Source: Emiliania huxleyi CCMP1516 (taxonomy: Eukaryota; Haptophyta; Isochrysidales; Noelaerhabdaceae). From it: a stretch of 64,000 nt of DNA. Made by a program: the position numbers and the translations under genes. The stretch is from NCBI RefSeq assembly GCF_000372725.1, contig NW_005197053.1, positions 40,001 through 104,000 on the forward strand. Reading direction: 5' to 3'. Below are positions 1 to 9,400 of the stretch, piece after piece; position 1 is the first letter of the stretch; each line of letters opens with the position of its first letter. Below the pieces are notes generated by a model. The model had not been told where the DNA came from. It worked only from the letters and a program-made list of their open reading frames with translations, and searched no databases.

Positions 1-315
1 TGCTGGGGGCCGCCACAGTGCAATGCACAGTGCTACCCGACAGAGTCGACCGCCAACAATTTCATCGCGCTGCGCACGATGGCCGATGCGCCGGGCGCGG
101 GCGAGGCCGACGTGCTGTACGCCGAGTTTGCAACGGGCGAGCAGTCGACGGCGGACATCGACTTCGCGCGGCCCGACTTCTACGAGATGTACGACGCGGC
201 GAGTGACCCGTGGATGACCGCCAACGTCGTCAAGCGCACGCCCACGGCGGTTCGCCACGCACTCCACGAACGGCTGCACAAGTGGTTTGCGTGTGCGGGC
301 GAGAAGTGCCCTTGA
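1..315 (+). CDS. Sulfatase C-terminus (N-acetylglucosamine-6-sulfatase-like), 5' partial
   Basis: The reading frame is open from base 1 to a TGA at 313-315, so only the last 104 residues are present and the catalytic N-terminal half lies outside the window. The visible part matches the C-terminal subdomain of the GNS/arylsulfatase family: a WGPP-x-C start, a stretch ending NNFIALRTM, then YAEFATGE, then the FYEMYDAASDPW block that resembles the family's 'ELYDLxxDPxExxN' signature, and a final WFACAGEKCP resembling the 'LxxCxGxxC' end of N-acetylglucosamine-6-sulfatases. Such enzymes remove 6-sulfate from sulfated polysaccharides, normally in the secretory or lysosomal route. Seen: motifs and stop. 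Inferred: substrate. No catalytic residue is visible. Confidence 0.8.
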   Translation, partial: CWGPPQCNAQCYPTESTANNFIALRTMADAPGAGEADVLYAEFATGEQSTADIDFARPDFYEMYDAASDPWMTANVVKRTPTAVRHALHERLHKWFACAGEKCP

Positions 316-922
316 GGGGCGTGCGCGGGAGTGGGATGGCACGTGGGGGCGGCGAAGACCCAGTTCCCCTGTGCATGAGTCGCACAAGCGAACCACGGCG
401 GGTGCTCCAACACGCGGGCAGGCCGCGCGTGGACTGACGGGCGGACGCAACTCGCTCGAGTGGAACGCTGGCCAAAGCACGATGAAGAGGCACCAGTGCA
501 TCCACACCCCTACGGTCTATCGCGGTCCCGTCGTGGCCCACGACTTACAAGTGACAATATGCGCCAGATTGGTGATTGCAGCGCTGGCTGCGGAGCACGA
601 CGCACAGCACGCGCGACGAAGTGCTTTGCTGCAGCATGGTGCTGTCTATCTTCCAAGCGTTGTGCTGTCTGTCTTGCTCGCACCCGCGGCAGTACGGCAT
701 AGATGTACTATGGGATCTGATACGGTAGTCGGTGCCCAGACGCAGTAAATACGGGTTGTGCGGGGATACGGGGTACAAGCATGTGCACGCCACCCTGGCT
801 TAGCATACATGCTACTTTAGTCCCGGCAGGTGCATGCAGCGATGGGATGGGGCGCGAAAACCGAAATCATTCAGTCTATGATTGAATCATTCAGGAGTTT
901 TCGGAGTTAAAACTTGGAACTG
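316..922. other. Intergenic, no gene seen
   Basis: Sequence between the sulfatase stop and the MITE. Open frames here are short, overlap on both strands and resemble no family. It probably holds the 3' UTR of the sulfatase gene. I see no tRNA, array or strong hairpin. Confidence 0.4.
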
Positions 923-930
923 CCCACAGG

Positions 931-1405
931 TAGAGCATCTTAACGTTAACTTTTTGAGTCCCAACGTTAATAACTGTTTTCTGAAATCTCTCAATAACGT
1001 TGTTTATTGTTCATCGCAGCCTTTTGTTGTACGACCTTTACTGCTTTATGTTGTTACTTTAACAGTGTACAGCCGTATGACTCAGTGTTTTTTGCAGTGA
1101 ATTTTGCCCAAAATGGAAGTTTTTTTTGGGCGAAACTCGCCGGCGCCGCCAGTGGCGGCGCAAAAGCGAAGGAAGCAGGCGGTTTAGTCTCGCTATTGTT
1201 GGCCAACACTATGGTTCATCATACGTCTTCTGCCTACAACAATGTCTGAAAACTGAATCAGGGCTCAGGTGCGGGGCTTTCACTAGTGTTTTTGCAGGAT
1301 TCTATACCAAAATTAGCGCATTTGAAGGTTCTGAGATGACCTCTGGGAGGCTTGTTGTTCTAAAGTGTTTGTTCAAAGATCCTATTTTAACGTTAAGATG
1401 CTCTA
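931..1405. mobile_element. hAT-like non-autonomous MITE (475 bp)
   Basis: The ends are a perfect 19-bp terminal inverted repeat, TAGAGCATCTTAACGTTAA at 931-949 and its reverse complement at 1387-1405. The element is flanked by an identical 8-bp direct repeat, CCCACAGG, at 923-930 and 1406-1413. An 8-bp target duplication together with a terminal TAGAG (fitting the hAT consensus YARNG) points to the hAT superfamily. The interior is clearly AT-richer than its surroundings, repeats the motif AACGTTA near both ends, and encodes no transposase, so it is non-autonomous. The perfect TIR and duplication suggest recent insertion. Confidence 0.88.
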
Positions 1406-1619
1406 CCCACAGGGGTGCTGGATTGCAGTTCGGCAGCAGAGCCACCTCGCGCGCCCTGTGGGAGCAAGAGACGGGCTGCCAGGGCCAATGCGCGCCCGGC
1501 TCACGGGAAATCGTCCGCTGCTGCTGGCGCCCATGCTGAGGAAGAGGGCTTCCATGCTTGCCGGGGAGCCGGGGGCGTCCAGGTTTCCGTTCCTGTACCA
1601 GTAGCGACGAGCGTCCGGT

Positions 1620-1716
1620 CAGAGAGAAAGAGAGAGAGAGAGAGAGAGCGGATCCTTCGTGCCTCAACGGATCTGCGGCCAACGCCTCGACCATGCCCGG
1701 TCTTGAGCTTGCGTCC

Positions 1717-1763
<47 letters not shown>

Positions 1764-1764
1764 G
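1620..1764. repeat. GA and CT dinucleotide microsatellites
   Basis: A (GA)n run at about 1621-1649 is followed by a (CT)n run at about 1720-1762. The two runs are complementary and could pair as a hairpin. A mixed poly-C/poly-G tract follows at about 2022-2052. Confidence 0.85.
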
Positions 1765-1885
1765 ACTCTACGAGCGACAGGTCCGGAAAGAGCTCCGGAG
1801 GCGGAGCGTCTTGAAGCTGCTTGAGCGTCTTGCTTGCTATCGAGCAGACTCCAGCGGACTGTATTCCGGAGGTGAGGTGCAGCGC

Positions 1886-2473
1886 TTATGCATTCTGCAC
1901 GAGCTTTTGGCAGTAGCCACTCGAGGGCCATCTCGAGGACCGACTCCTAAGAGAGCGCCGTCGTGCGACGACCACCACGTTGGAGGCGTGGGCGGCGGCG
2001 GATGCGCGAGGCCGGAGATGCCCCCCCCCTCCCCCCCCCCCCCCCCCGGGGGGCGGACTTTGACAGAATCCATGAGTTTCGCGTGCCGACCAGTTTCTTA
2101 TGCTCTTTTGTATTCTGCTCGTATGAAGGAGATCAGCACATGCCTGCGGTGCCGCATAGGAGAGCCACGCGTAGTCCTGAGCATACATCGAGCAGAGCAA
2201 GAGCTGCAGCCCGCTCTCCCCTTTGATGAGCTCGAGCATCTCCTCTTCCATCGGAAAGCCGCCACCGATGTGTTTCGATGAATGTTTCGGGGTTACTTGC
2301 TTGAGGCACTGCGCCACGTGCGCTTGCGGGAGGTGCGCTGCACCAATGAGTCGCAGGAGGGGCGAGCGAAGAAGATCTTCAGCTGAATGTCCGATCGTCT
2401 CGAGCGTCAATAATGTGAAGCTGCTCGCGTTGTTCCAAAGCTGGCCCTGTTGCAATAGCGCCATCTGCGTCAT
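1886..2473 (-). CDS. Hypothetical protein (tentative)
   Basis: An ATG at 2471-2473 opens a 195-codon frame on the minus strand. The first ~140 residues have a natural composition with amphipathic stretches (LLTLETIGHSAEDLLRSPLL, then an Ala/Leu/Gln helix with Cys), unlike the Arg/Pro/Ala-rich shadow frames around it. The last ~50 residues run into the poly-C/G tract at 2022-2052 and turn into glycine and arginine, so the true C-terminus or a splice site probably lies before that tract. I recognise no family. It could be one exon of a longer gene. Confidence 0.35.
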   Translation of the reverse strand: MTQMALLQQGQLWNNASSFTLLTLETIGHSAEDLLRSPLLRLIGAAHLPQAHVAQCLKQVTPKHSSKHIGGGFPMEEEMLELIKGESGLQLLLCSMYAQDYAWLSYAAPQACADLLHTSRIQKSIRNWSARETHGFCQSPPPGGGGGGGGGHLRPRASAAAHASNVVVVARRRSLRSRSSRWPSSGYCQKLVQNA

Positions 2474-2579
2474 GGCAGACGGTGAACGAGCTAGCGTGCG
2501 GGGACAGCGGCATTTTGCACGGTGCTAAGTGCATTGCCGCTCTTAACGGAGTCGCTTAGGCGGCTCCGGTGGTGTGCCG

Positions 2580-2642
2580 GTGATAGTACTAGCACGCGCC
2601 AGTTCGCACCTGTGTCGAGCCTGTCTGCTGTGAGAGAGAGTT
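2580..2642 (+). repeat. 63-bp segment with a perfect inverted copy at 63848-63910
   Basis: All 63 bases recur as the exact reverse complement at 63848-63910, 61 kb away. Here the segment ends 36 bp before the ATG of the first RCC1 gene, so it may be part of a promoter or 5' UTR that was copied. Confidence 0.85.
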
Positions 2643-2677
2643 TGGTCCTTGGGGCACTCTTAAATTCTTTTCTCGCG

Positions 2678-4103
2678 ATGTCCCCGCCGCCGCTCGCGCC
2701 GCCTCGCCTCCGCCTCCGCCGCCGCTCCCTCGCCAGACGCGCCGCCGCCCGCCCGCCTCCTCGACCTCCCAACGGAGCTCCTCGTGCGCGTCGTCTCTCG
2801 CTGCGACCCCGCCGACATCGCTCGCGTCGCGGCCGTCTCGCTGCTCTTCCACGCCTCGCTTGCGCTGGAGGGCATCCGCTTGTGGGCGCAAGAGCGCGGC
2901 TTCGAGCTGCCGGCGCTGCCAGAGCCAGAGGGCGAGGGCTGCGCCGTGCAGTGGCTGTGCTTTGCTGCGCTGCTGTGCGAGTCCAACCCGCCGGCGACGG
3001 CGGCGGCAGGCATTCAGCACAGCCTCTTCATCGACGGCGAGGGGCGGCTCTCGTCGTGCGGCTGGGTGCCGCACTACAACCTAGGGCTGCTTGGCCATGG
3101 CGAGGGCGTGACGCGGCTCAACACGCCGACCCGCCTCCCTTCTCCGCTGGGCGGCGAGCGCGCCGTGAGCGTGTCGGCTGGAGATGCGCACAGCCTCGCC
3201 CTCACCGCCAACGGCGCTGTCTGGAGCTGGGGCGGTGGAGCCTGGGGCCAGCTTGGCCACGGCGACGAGCAGAGCCAGCCGCTACCGAAGAAGGTCGAGG
3301 CCTTGGCTGACCAGCGCGTCGTCGCTGTGTCGGCTGGACGCAACCACAACCTCGCCCTCACCGCCAGCGGCAGCGTCTGGAGCTGGGGCCGTGGAGCCTT
3401 TGGCAAGTTGGGCCATGGCGATGAGCAGCACCAGCTGCTGCCCAAGAAGGTCGAGGCCTTGGCTGGGCGGCGCGTCGTCGCTGTGTCGGCGGGAGAGTAC
3501 CACAGCCTCGCCCTCACCGCCGACGGCTCTGTCTGGAGCTGGGGCTTTGGAGGCGACGGCAGGTTGGGCCACGGCGACGTGCAGAACCAGTGGCAGCCGA
3601 AGAAGGTCGAGGCCTTCGCTGGGCAGCGCGTCGTCACTGTGTCGGCGGGAGGGGCGCACAGCCTCGCCCTCACCGCCGACGGCTCCGTCTGGAGCTGGGG
3701 CTACGGCTGGAATGGCCGGCTGGGCCACGGCGACCAGCGGGGCCAGCGCGAACCGAAGAAGGTCGAGGCGTTGGGGGGGCAGCGCGTCGTCGCTGTGTCG
3801 GCTGGACGCAACCACAACCTCGCCCTCACCGCCAGCGGCAGCGTCTGGAGCTGGGGCCGTGGAGCCTTTGGCAAGTTGGGCCATGGCGACGAGCAGGACC
3901 AGCTGCTGCCCAAGAAGGTCGAGGCCTTCGCTGGGCAGCGCATTGTTGCTGTCTCGGCTGAGGCCATGCACAGCCTCGCCGTCACCGCCGACGGCGCCGT
4001 GTTTACCTGGGGCCAGGGCGAGACCGGCTGCCTAGGCCACGGAGAGGACCTGTCGAATCAGATGCTGCCCAAGAAGGTCGAGGCGTGGGCGCCGGGGCAG
4101 TGA
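2678..4103 (+). CDS. F-box/RCC1-repeat protein, start codon out of frame (possible pseudogene)
   Basis: The frame encodes an F-box-like N-terminus (LLDLPTELLVRVV, then DIARVAAVSLLFH) followed by seven RCC1 units of about 51 residues, each with HSLALTADGxVWSWG and GxLGHGD, ending in EAWAPGQ-stop. Seven units make one closed RCC1 propeller. The gene is a paralogue of the minus-strand gene at 16188-17597, which begins ATGTCCACCCC; here the equivalent ATG (2678) has lost five bases after ATGTCC and is out of frame with the F-box. The F-box frame is open back to a TAA at 2661 but has no in-frame ATG before residue M at about 3967. Either a non-ATG start or upstream exon is used, or the gene is dead. 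F-box proteins usually act as SCF ubiquitin-ligase adaptors; that role is inferred from family only. No introns. Confidence 0.8.
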
Positions 4104-4985
4104 TGAGAAGGGTGAAAGGTGAGAAGGGCGAAAGGGTGCAAGGTCCTGTGTTGCCGCGCGTGCCTGTTCGCCACCTGAGAACGTATCCGAGAGTGGCGAG
4201 AGGCGAGTCCGGGACGAAAGAGGTTTCTGCATGGTCCCTTGTGTTGGCGTGTGGGACGCCTTGGTGGAGAGAGAGCAGAGAGAATTTTTTGCCATTGGTA
4301 GGATGGCACTAACGGCAAATTGACTGGGGGGGCAGCACCGGGAGACTCCCAGAGTGTTGCAGACCCGCCCCAAGCACACCCGGGGCCGTGTCTCCACCTA
4401 TCTCGACGGTGTGCAAAGCGCCGATACACCCGTTGTACCCTGTCATGAATGCTGATGTGAAAACCGCCGAAAATCGCGACGCTACAGTGAGAGGCCGTCC
4501 CGCGAAGCTTCAGCGCCGCTGAGATAGCTGTCGGCAGCCACTCACGCAGTCCGCCGGCCTTCTTCGCGGCGACAGTGCACTGTAGGAGCACCGGACGCAC
4601 CGTTGGAGCCGGCTTTCATGCAACGTGGTTGCGTTCCGGTGGAGCCTATTCAATAGTATCGCGCCGTCCCGAACGCTCAGCGTGAACTGATCCACACGTG
4701 CCGGCGCCCAACTCGGCCCGATGACGCTCTCATGGCGACAGTGCACTGTGGGAGCATACCGAGCAACACGCTGGCGCCTCATTTTGTCGACGCGTAGCCG
4801 CGCTCTAGAGCCTATTCAATAGGATGGCCTAGAGTAGAACGGATGGCTAGAGTAGAACGCTGTGTGTCTTCAGAGACCTGTCGTGTGCGTCACCTTTGAG
4901 CTTCCTCCGCCAGACTGTACAGTGTAATTTGCTGCTGTTGACTCTGACTATCTACTTAAAGCTTGCCCAACAGATCACTGCACTA
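4104..4985. other. Intergenic with short duplicated motifs
   Basis: No credible gene. Two motifs occur twice: GCGACAGTGCACTGT at about 4567 and 4735, and GAGCCTATTCAATAG at about 4641 and 4808. Together they suggest a diverged duplication of about 170 bp. Their function is unknown. Confidence 0.4.
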
Positions 4986-5735
4986 ATGGCACACACCACT
5001 GTGGTGACGGCAGACACAGCACACGAGAGAGAGAGCGTCTGCGTGTGTCGGTGGCACCGCACACACAACAACACGAAAATCTTGTGTAGAGTCGCGGACG
5101 TGGCAATCATTCCAACGTATCGTCGTCTCGAACACGTCGAGCGGGTGCATGCAGCGCTGTGTCTCGGGCGCAAGCTCATCGTGCTATCTGACAACATGAC
5201 ATTAGACGACCATCACGGTGTAGATGGCGTGTCTGGCCAGGAGCAGGCTGCGCATTTGAGCACAGGCGAGTGGAGCGTCTGGCCGTCTGCAAACCTCCCC
5301 ACAGTACACCTAGCCTCTATCACCGATTTCGCCTTCCTGCACAACCCGTTTATAGGCGAGATCCGCGTGAAGCTGGCGCACGGCAGGGCACTGCGCACCT
5401 GCCTGCGTGGCGGCTACCGCGTTTGCCTAATCGGTGAGGATGACCTCACAGTTGTTGGCGAGGGCTTGCTTGAGCGATGGGGGGACGCAAGGCGCGGCTT
5501 ACCACCCACCAAAAACGGCGAGCCGCAGTGGGACTTCGTCTACCTGGGTCGCTGCTGGGACAAGAGCTGCGACAAGGCGACGCAGGTCCGCGGTGACCTG
5601 TACCAGGTCCCTCCCACTCGTGCCGGGTGGGGCGAAGTACCCAAATGCCTCCACGCATACCTGGTCACGCGCGCCGGCGCTCAGCGCGTGCTCGACTCGT
5701 GGGCGGCGTGCCCAGCAGCGCTCCCCGCCGACTAG
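4986..5735 (+). CDS. GT25-like glycosyltransferase, apparently truncated
   Basis: From the first in-frame ATG (4986) the frame runs 249 codons; it is also open upstream to about 4896 without an ATG. The core looks like family GT25 (LPS/procollagen glycosyltransferases): AIIPTYRRLEHVERVHAAL at the start, then VCLIGEDDL, an acidic metal/nucleotide-sugar motif of the 'xEDD' type, WDFVYLGRCWD, and CLHAYLVTRAGAQRVL, close to the family's conserved HAYxxxxxGAxxLL. Expected activity is transfer of a hexose in the secretory pathway. The frame stops at 5733-5735 exactly where a dispersed repeat (5736-5834) begins, and the domain's final segment is missing, so the stop is probably supplied by the repeat. 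A splice out of the repeat is an alternative. Confidence 0.6.
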   Translation: MAHTTVVTADTAHERESVCVCRWHRTHNNTKILCRVADVAIIPTYRRLEHVERVHAALCLGRKLIVLSDNMTLDDHHGVDGVSGQEQAAHLSTGEWSVWPSANLPTVHLASITDFAFLHNPFIGEIRVKLAHGRALRTCLRGGYRVCLIGEDDLTVVGEGLLERWGDARRGLPPTKNGEPQWDFVYLGRCWDKSCDKATQVRGDLYQVPPTRAGWGEVPKCLHAYLVTRAGAQRVLDSWAACPAALPAD

Positions 5736-5834
5736 ACACAAACAAGCTCACAAGACACACAGCCAGCTGGCTGCCACACACCCTGAGTTGGCGTACACAT
5801 AACTCAAGGCCACATCCTCCCTGTCGCCCCCCCC
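5736..5834 (+). repeat. Dispersed repeat A, copy 1 (partial)
   Basis: About 95 bp nearly identical to parts of 22148-22344 (inverted) and 24941-25130 (direct). Shared landmarks are CTCACAAGACACACAGCCAG, TGGCTGCCACACACCCTGAG and the terminal TGTCGCCCCCCCC. It abuts the stop of the GT25-like gene. Confidence 0.85.
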
Positions 5835-5944
5835 AGCACTCCAAGGTGCCAAGAGAAACAAACAAGGGCACAACAAACAACAGACGACAGGATGGTCCGT
5901 CCGACGTCGGGGAACCGTCGCCGCATCGCCCTCGCGACTCAATA

Positions 5945-6180
5945 GACTTCGTTGTTAATAGACAAGCGAAGGCACACAACAACATGACACCAAACACACG
6001 ATTGCACGCACCGCACCGCACCCAGCACCCGCGCCCGCCTTCGTTTTTTTTTCGGAAGATAGGCGGGGCGGGGGCCGGGGGGGCGGCGGGCGCGGGTGCT
6101 GGGTGCGGTGCGGTGCGTGCAATCGTGTGTTTGGTGTCATGTTGTGTGTGCCTTCGCTTGTTCCTATTAACAACGAAGTC
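5945..6180. mobile_element. Foldback (palindromic) element, 236 bp
   Basis: Two arms of about 100 bp are near-perfect reverse complements: the left arm begins GACTTCGTTGTTAATA at 5945 and the right arm ends TATTAACAACGAAGTC at 6180. They are separated by about 40 bp of G/T-rich sequence at about 6045-6085. RNA or single-stranded DNA from it would form a long hairpin. A partial copy lies at about 37426-37500 inside an intron on the other strand. No target duplication is obvious. Confidence 0.82.
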
Positions 6181-6200
6181 TGCTTGAAGAGAGAGAGAGA

Positions 6201-6402
6201 ATTCTTGATACGAAACCACGACGACACACACCAGTCGACTCGCATCGGTTGCCTCCATGAACGGCGGAGCTATTCTCGCGCCCACACCACACCTGGCTCC
6301 AACGTGGACACGCCCATAGCTGGGGACACTACTAGGTCACGCATGGCATCAGAAGTTTTATCTCTGGGCCCCGAAAGGCATCTCTAGCAGCGTCGTTACG
6401 CA
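6201..6402 (+). repeat. Dispersed repeat B, copy 1
   Basis: About 202 bp almost identical to 28939-29142 in direct orientation, with a two-base indel (CATCAGAAG versus CATCACAGAAG). It ends 58 bp before the TPR-GT61 start codon, so it may supply that gene's promoter or 5' UTR. Confidence 0.9.
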
Positions 6403-6460
6403 TTCTCTGCTTGAAATAAAAAAACGAAGGCTTGCGAAATAAAAAAACCTGCGGGCGCTG

Positions 6461-9400
6461 ATGTTGAGGCTGTGCCGGCTCGCGGGGTTGGCCTCTGCGC
6501 TGGCCGCGTCGGAGGGGGAGACGGCGTGGAGCGTCGAGGCCAACAACGCGCTCGCCGAGGCGGATAGGCTGCAGCAGCAGAAGCGATGGGCGGATGCGAT
6601 CACGTACTACAAGCGCGTGCTCGCCGTCTCTCCAAACCCGCCAAACTTCCAAAAGTACATTGTGCTCAACAACCTCGGATGGTCGATGTACCACACGGAC
6701 CGCTGGGCTGAGGCGGAGCACTACTACCACCTCGCCCTCGCCGCCGTGCCCAATAAGCCGCCGACGGACCACGCGCACATCAACCTGGCGACGCTCTACA
6801 CAAAGACGCACCGGCCGGCGGAGGCGGTGGCGTCGTACCGGGCGGCGCTGAGCATGACGGCATCGCAGCGGGTCCAGACGCAGCTCGGCCGCGTCCTCAT
6901 CCGCAACTTCCAGGTCGGCGAGGCCGTCGAGACGCTCAAGGAGGCGCTGTCGGCCTGGGGCTCCGACGGCCCCGCGGCGCAGGAAGCGCACCGCGAGCTC
7001 GGGACCGCGTACGCCGCCCGGCGCAACTGGGGCCGCGCGTCGCACCACCTCATCCGCGCGGTCGACCTCGGCCTGCCCACAAACTCGACGGGCTGCGCCG
7101 CGGCGCGCTGGTCGGTGGTGGAGGGGTGGGGAGGCGTGCACCCTTTCGGCAACTCGCCGGCGCTTTCCGGAAACACGGCGGGCGGAGAGCCGCAGGTCTC
7201 GGCGCTCACCATCACATACGCGCATGCGCGGCGCGCCCTCGCCGCCCTCGAGGGCCCTCCGCCTTCGCGCGGCCCCGCGGCCGAGCCGCTGAGAGGGCGG
7301 TTCGTCGACCCGCTCTCTGGGGTTGCGTATGACGAGGCGGCCTCGGAGCCCTTCCGGCTGGTGATGCTGCGGGAGGTGGCGCGGGAGGGGCGGGGAGAGG
7401 AGTCTGGACCAACGTCAGGGCCGGAGTTGGTTGCGGATTCCTCCAGGTGGCGCTGGCGGGACGGAGACCCACCGCACTCTACCTGCGCAGGCCGGCGTGC
7501 CTCTTCTTCACCGGCGAGCACGCCGGCGGTTGACTGCCCGCGACAAGTGAGCAGCACGGACCGTGGACTGTTGACCCACGCAGGCGAGCACACGGCGTCC
7601 GGCTTCCTGCCGTCCTCCTTCGGCGCGAAGGACGCGGACAACGCTCTCGACTCGGAGAGCACGCGCGGCGAGAAGTGGCTCGAGGGCGACGCTCTCGCAA
7701 AGGGGCGTGCGTTCCGTCGGGCCTCAGTGCACACCCAAGACATGATGGATCAGGCGACACCTTCGCCGTGATGGACGTGCGGTCGGGCGGTGCGGACGGG
7801 TGGCAGCTGCGCGTCGAGCTTGCGTCCAAGCTGCTGCTGCTGCTGCTCTCTCTCGACACGGCGCCGTGTCGACACGGAGTGGTGAGTGGATGGACACGAG
7901 TGGACGAGCGCATGCATGCATGCGTGTAGGAGCCGCCCGAGGGGGCGGAGCAGGCGGAGGAGCGGCGCAGTGGCTCGGAGCGGCTGTCTAGTGCGCTGTC
8001 CTCCGTCGACTTTTCTCGCGCGAGGCTGCTGCACCCCTCGCAGCTACTCGCAACGAGTACTAGCCACTGATCGTCACACTGTGTCAGCAGGCTGCTCGTC
8101 CCCTCGCAGCTGCTCCCGACCGTCGAGGCGCTCCGCTCCTCGCGGCTGCCTCGCGGCTCCCCCCGCGCGGTTCGCGCTTGCTCGCCGAGGAGTCGCTGCT
8201 GGTGCGGAGACACGAGTTCACGAGCGGCGCGTGTCGTTCAATGCTTAGGCGCGCTTGCTCGCCGAGGAGTCGCTGCTGGTGTGGAACGGGTCCGCCCCCG
8301 CTCCTCGGCACATCTTCGAGCGGCTGCTCCTCCTCGACTGGCGACCGCCCTACGCCGGCGCCGAGAAGCGCGGCCGCGCGCTGCCGCTGCACCGCACGCG
8401 CCAGCGCTGGCGTGCGCGTTCGGCTCGCCGTCCTTTTGAATCACAAGTCATGACTGACTGGCGTGAGGACTTGGATAGGCGGGTCTTCGACTCGTCGCTC
8501 TTCGCGCTGCGCTTCCCGCACCGCACGCCGCTGTTGCTGCAGAGGGCGGGGCATCCCGCGCGGCGATGCGGAGGAGTCTGTTCCTTCCTCAATGGAGGAG
8601 GAGCTACGCCATAGGCGGTCTTCCACGCGGCGATGCCGCCGCTCTCGCGCCCTGCCGAGACGCGGCGTCGCGTCCTCTCGTGCTCCCTCCCAATATGAGC
8701 GTGTGAGTTGCTAACCACTTCCTTAGCTCACGCCCGTAGGCCGCGCATTCTCTCGTGCTCCCGCGAAGGCGCGGCCCTCTGGATGCACATCTCCCCACAT
8801 CTCCCCCACATCTCCCCCATATCTCCCGCGAAGGCGCGGCCCTCTGGATGCACATCTCCCCACATCTCCCCCACATCTCCCCCATATCTCCCGCGAAGGC
8901 GCGGCCCTCTGGATGCACATCTCCCCACATCTCCCCCACATCTCCCCCATATCTCCCGCGAAGGCGCGGCCCTCTGGATGCACATCTCCCCACATCTCCC
9001 CCACATCTCCCCCATATCTCCCGCGAAGGCGCGGCCCTCTGGATGCAGCTCGGCGGCGAGCAGGAGCTGCAGTCGCTCCTCGCCAGCCGGTTCGGCGTCC
9101 GCCGCGTCGCGGTGTACGACGCCGAGCAGGGCGAGACGCTGCAGAAGACGGCGCAGTCGTTCCGCGCCGCGGACGTCCTCATCGGCAGCCGCGCCTCGGG
9201 CCTCGCAAACATGGTCTTCGCCACGCAGGGATCGCTCGTCTAGGAACCTTCTAGGAACCTTCTAGGAACCTTCTATAGGTTTTCGCCACGCAGGGATCGC
9301 TGGTCTACCTCTTCCCCACGGTGGACGCGGCGTCGCCCGAGAGGCACGGGAGGCCCCTCAATTCATACATCACTAATGAATGCACAGGTGGACGCGGCGT

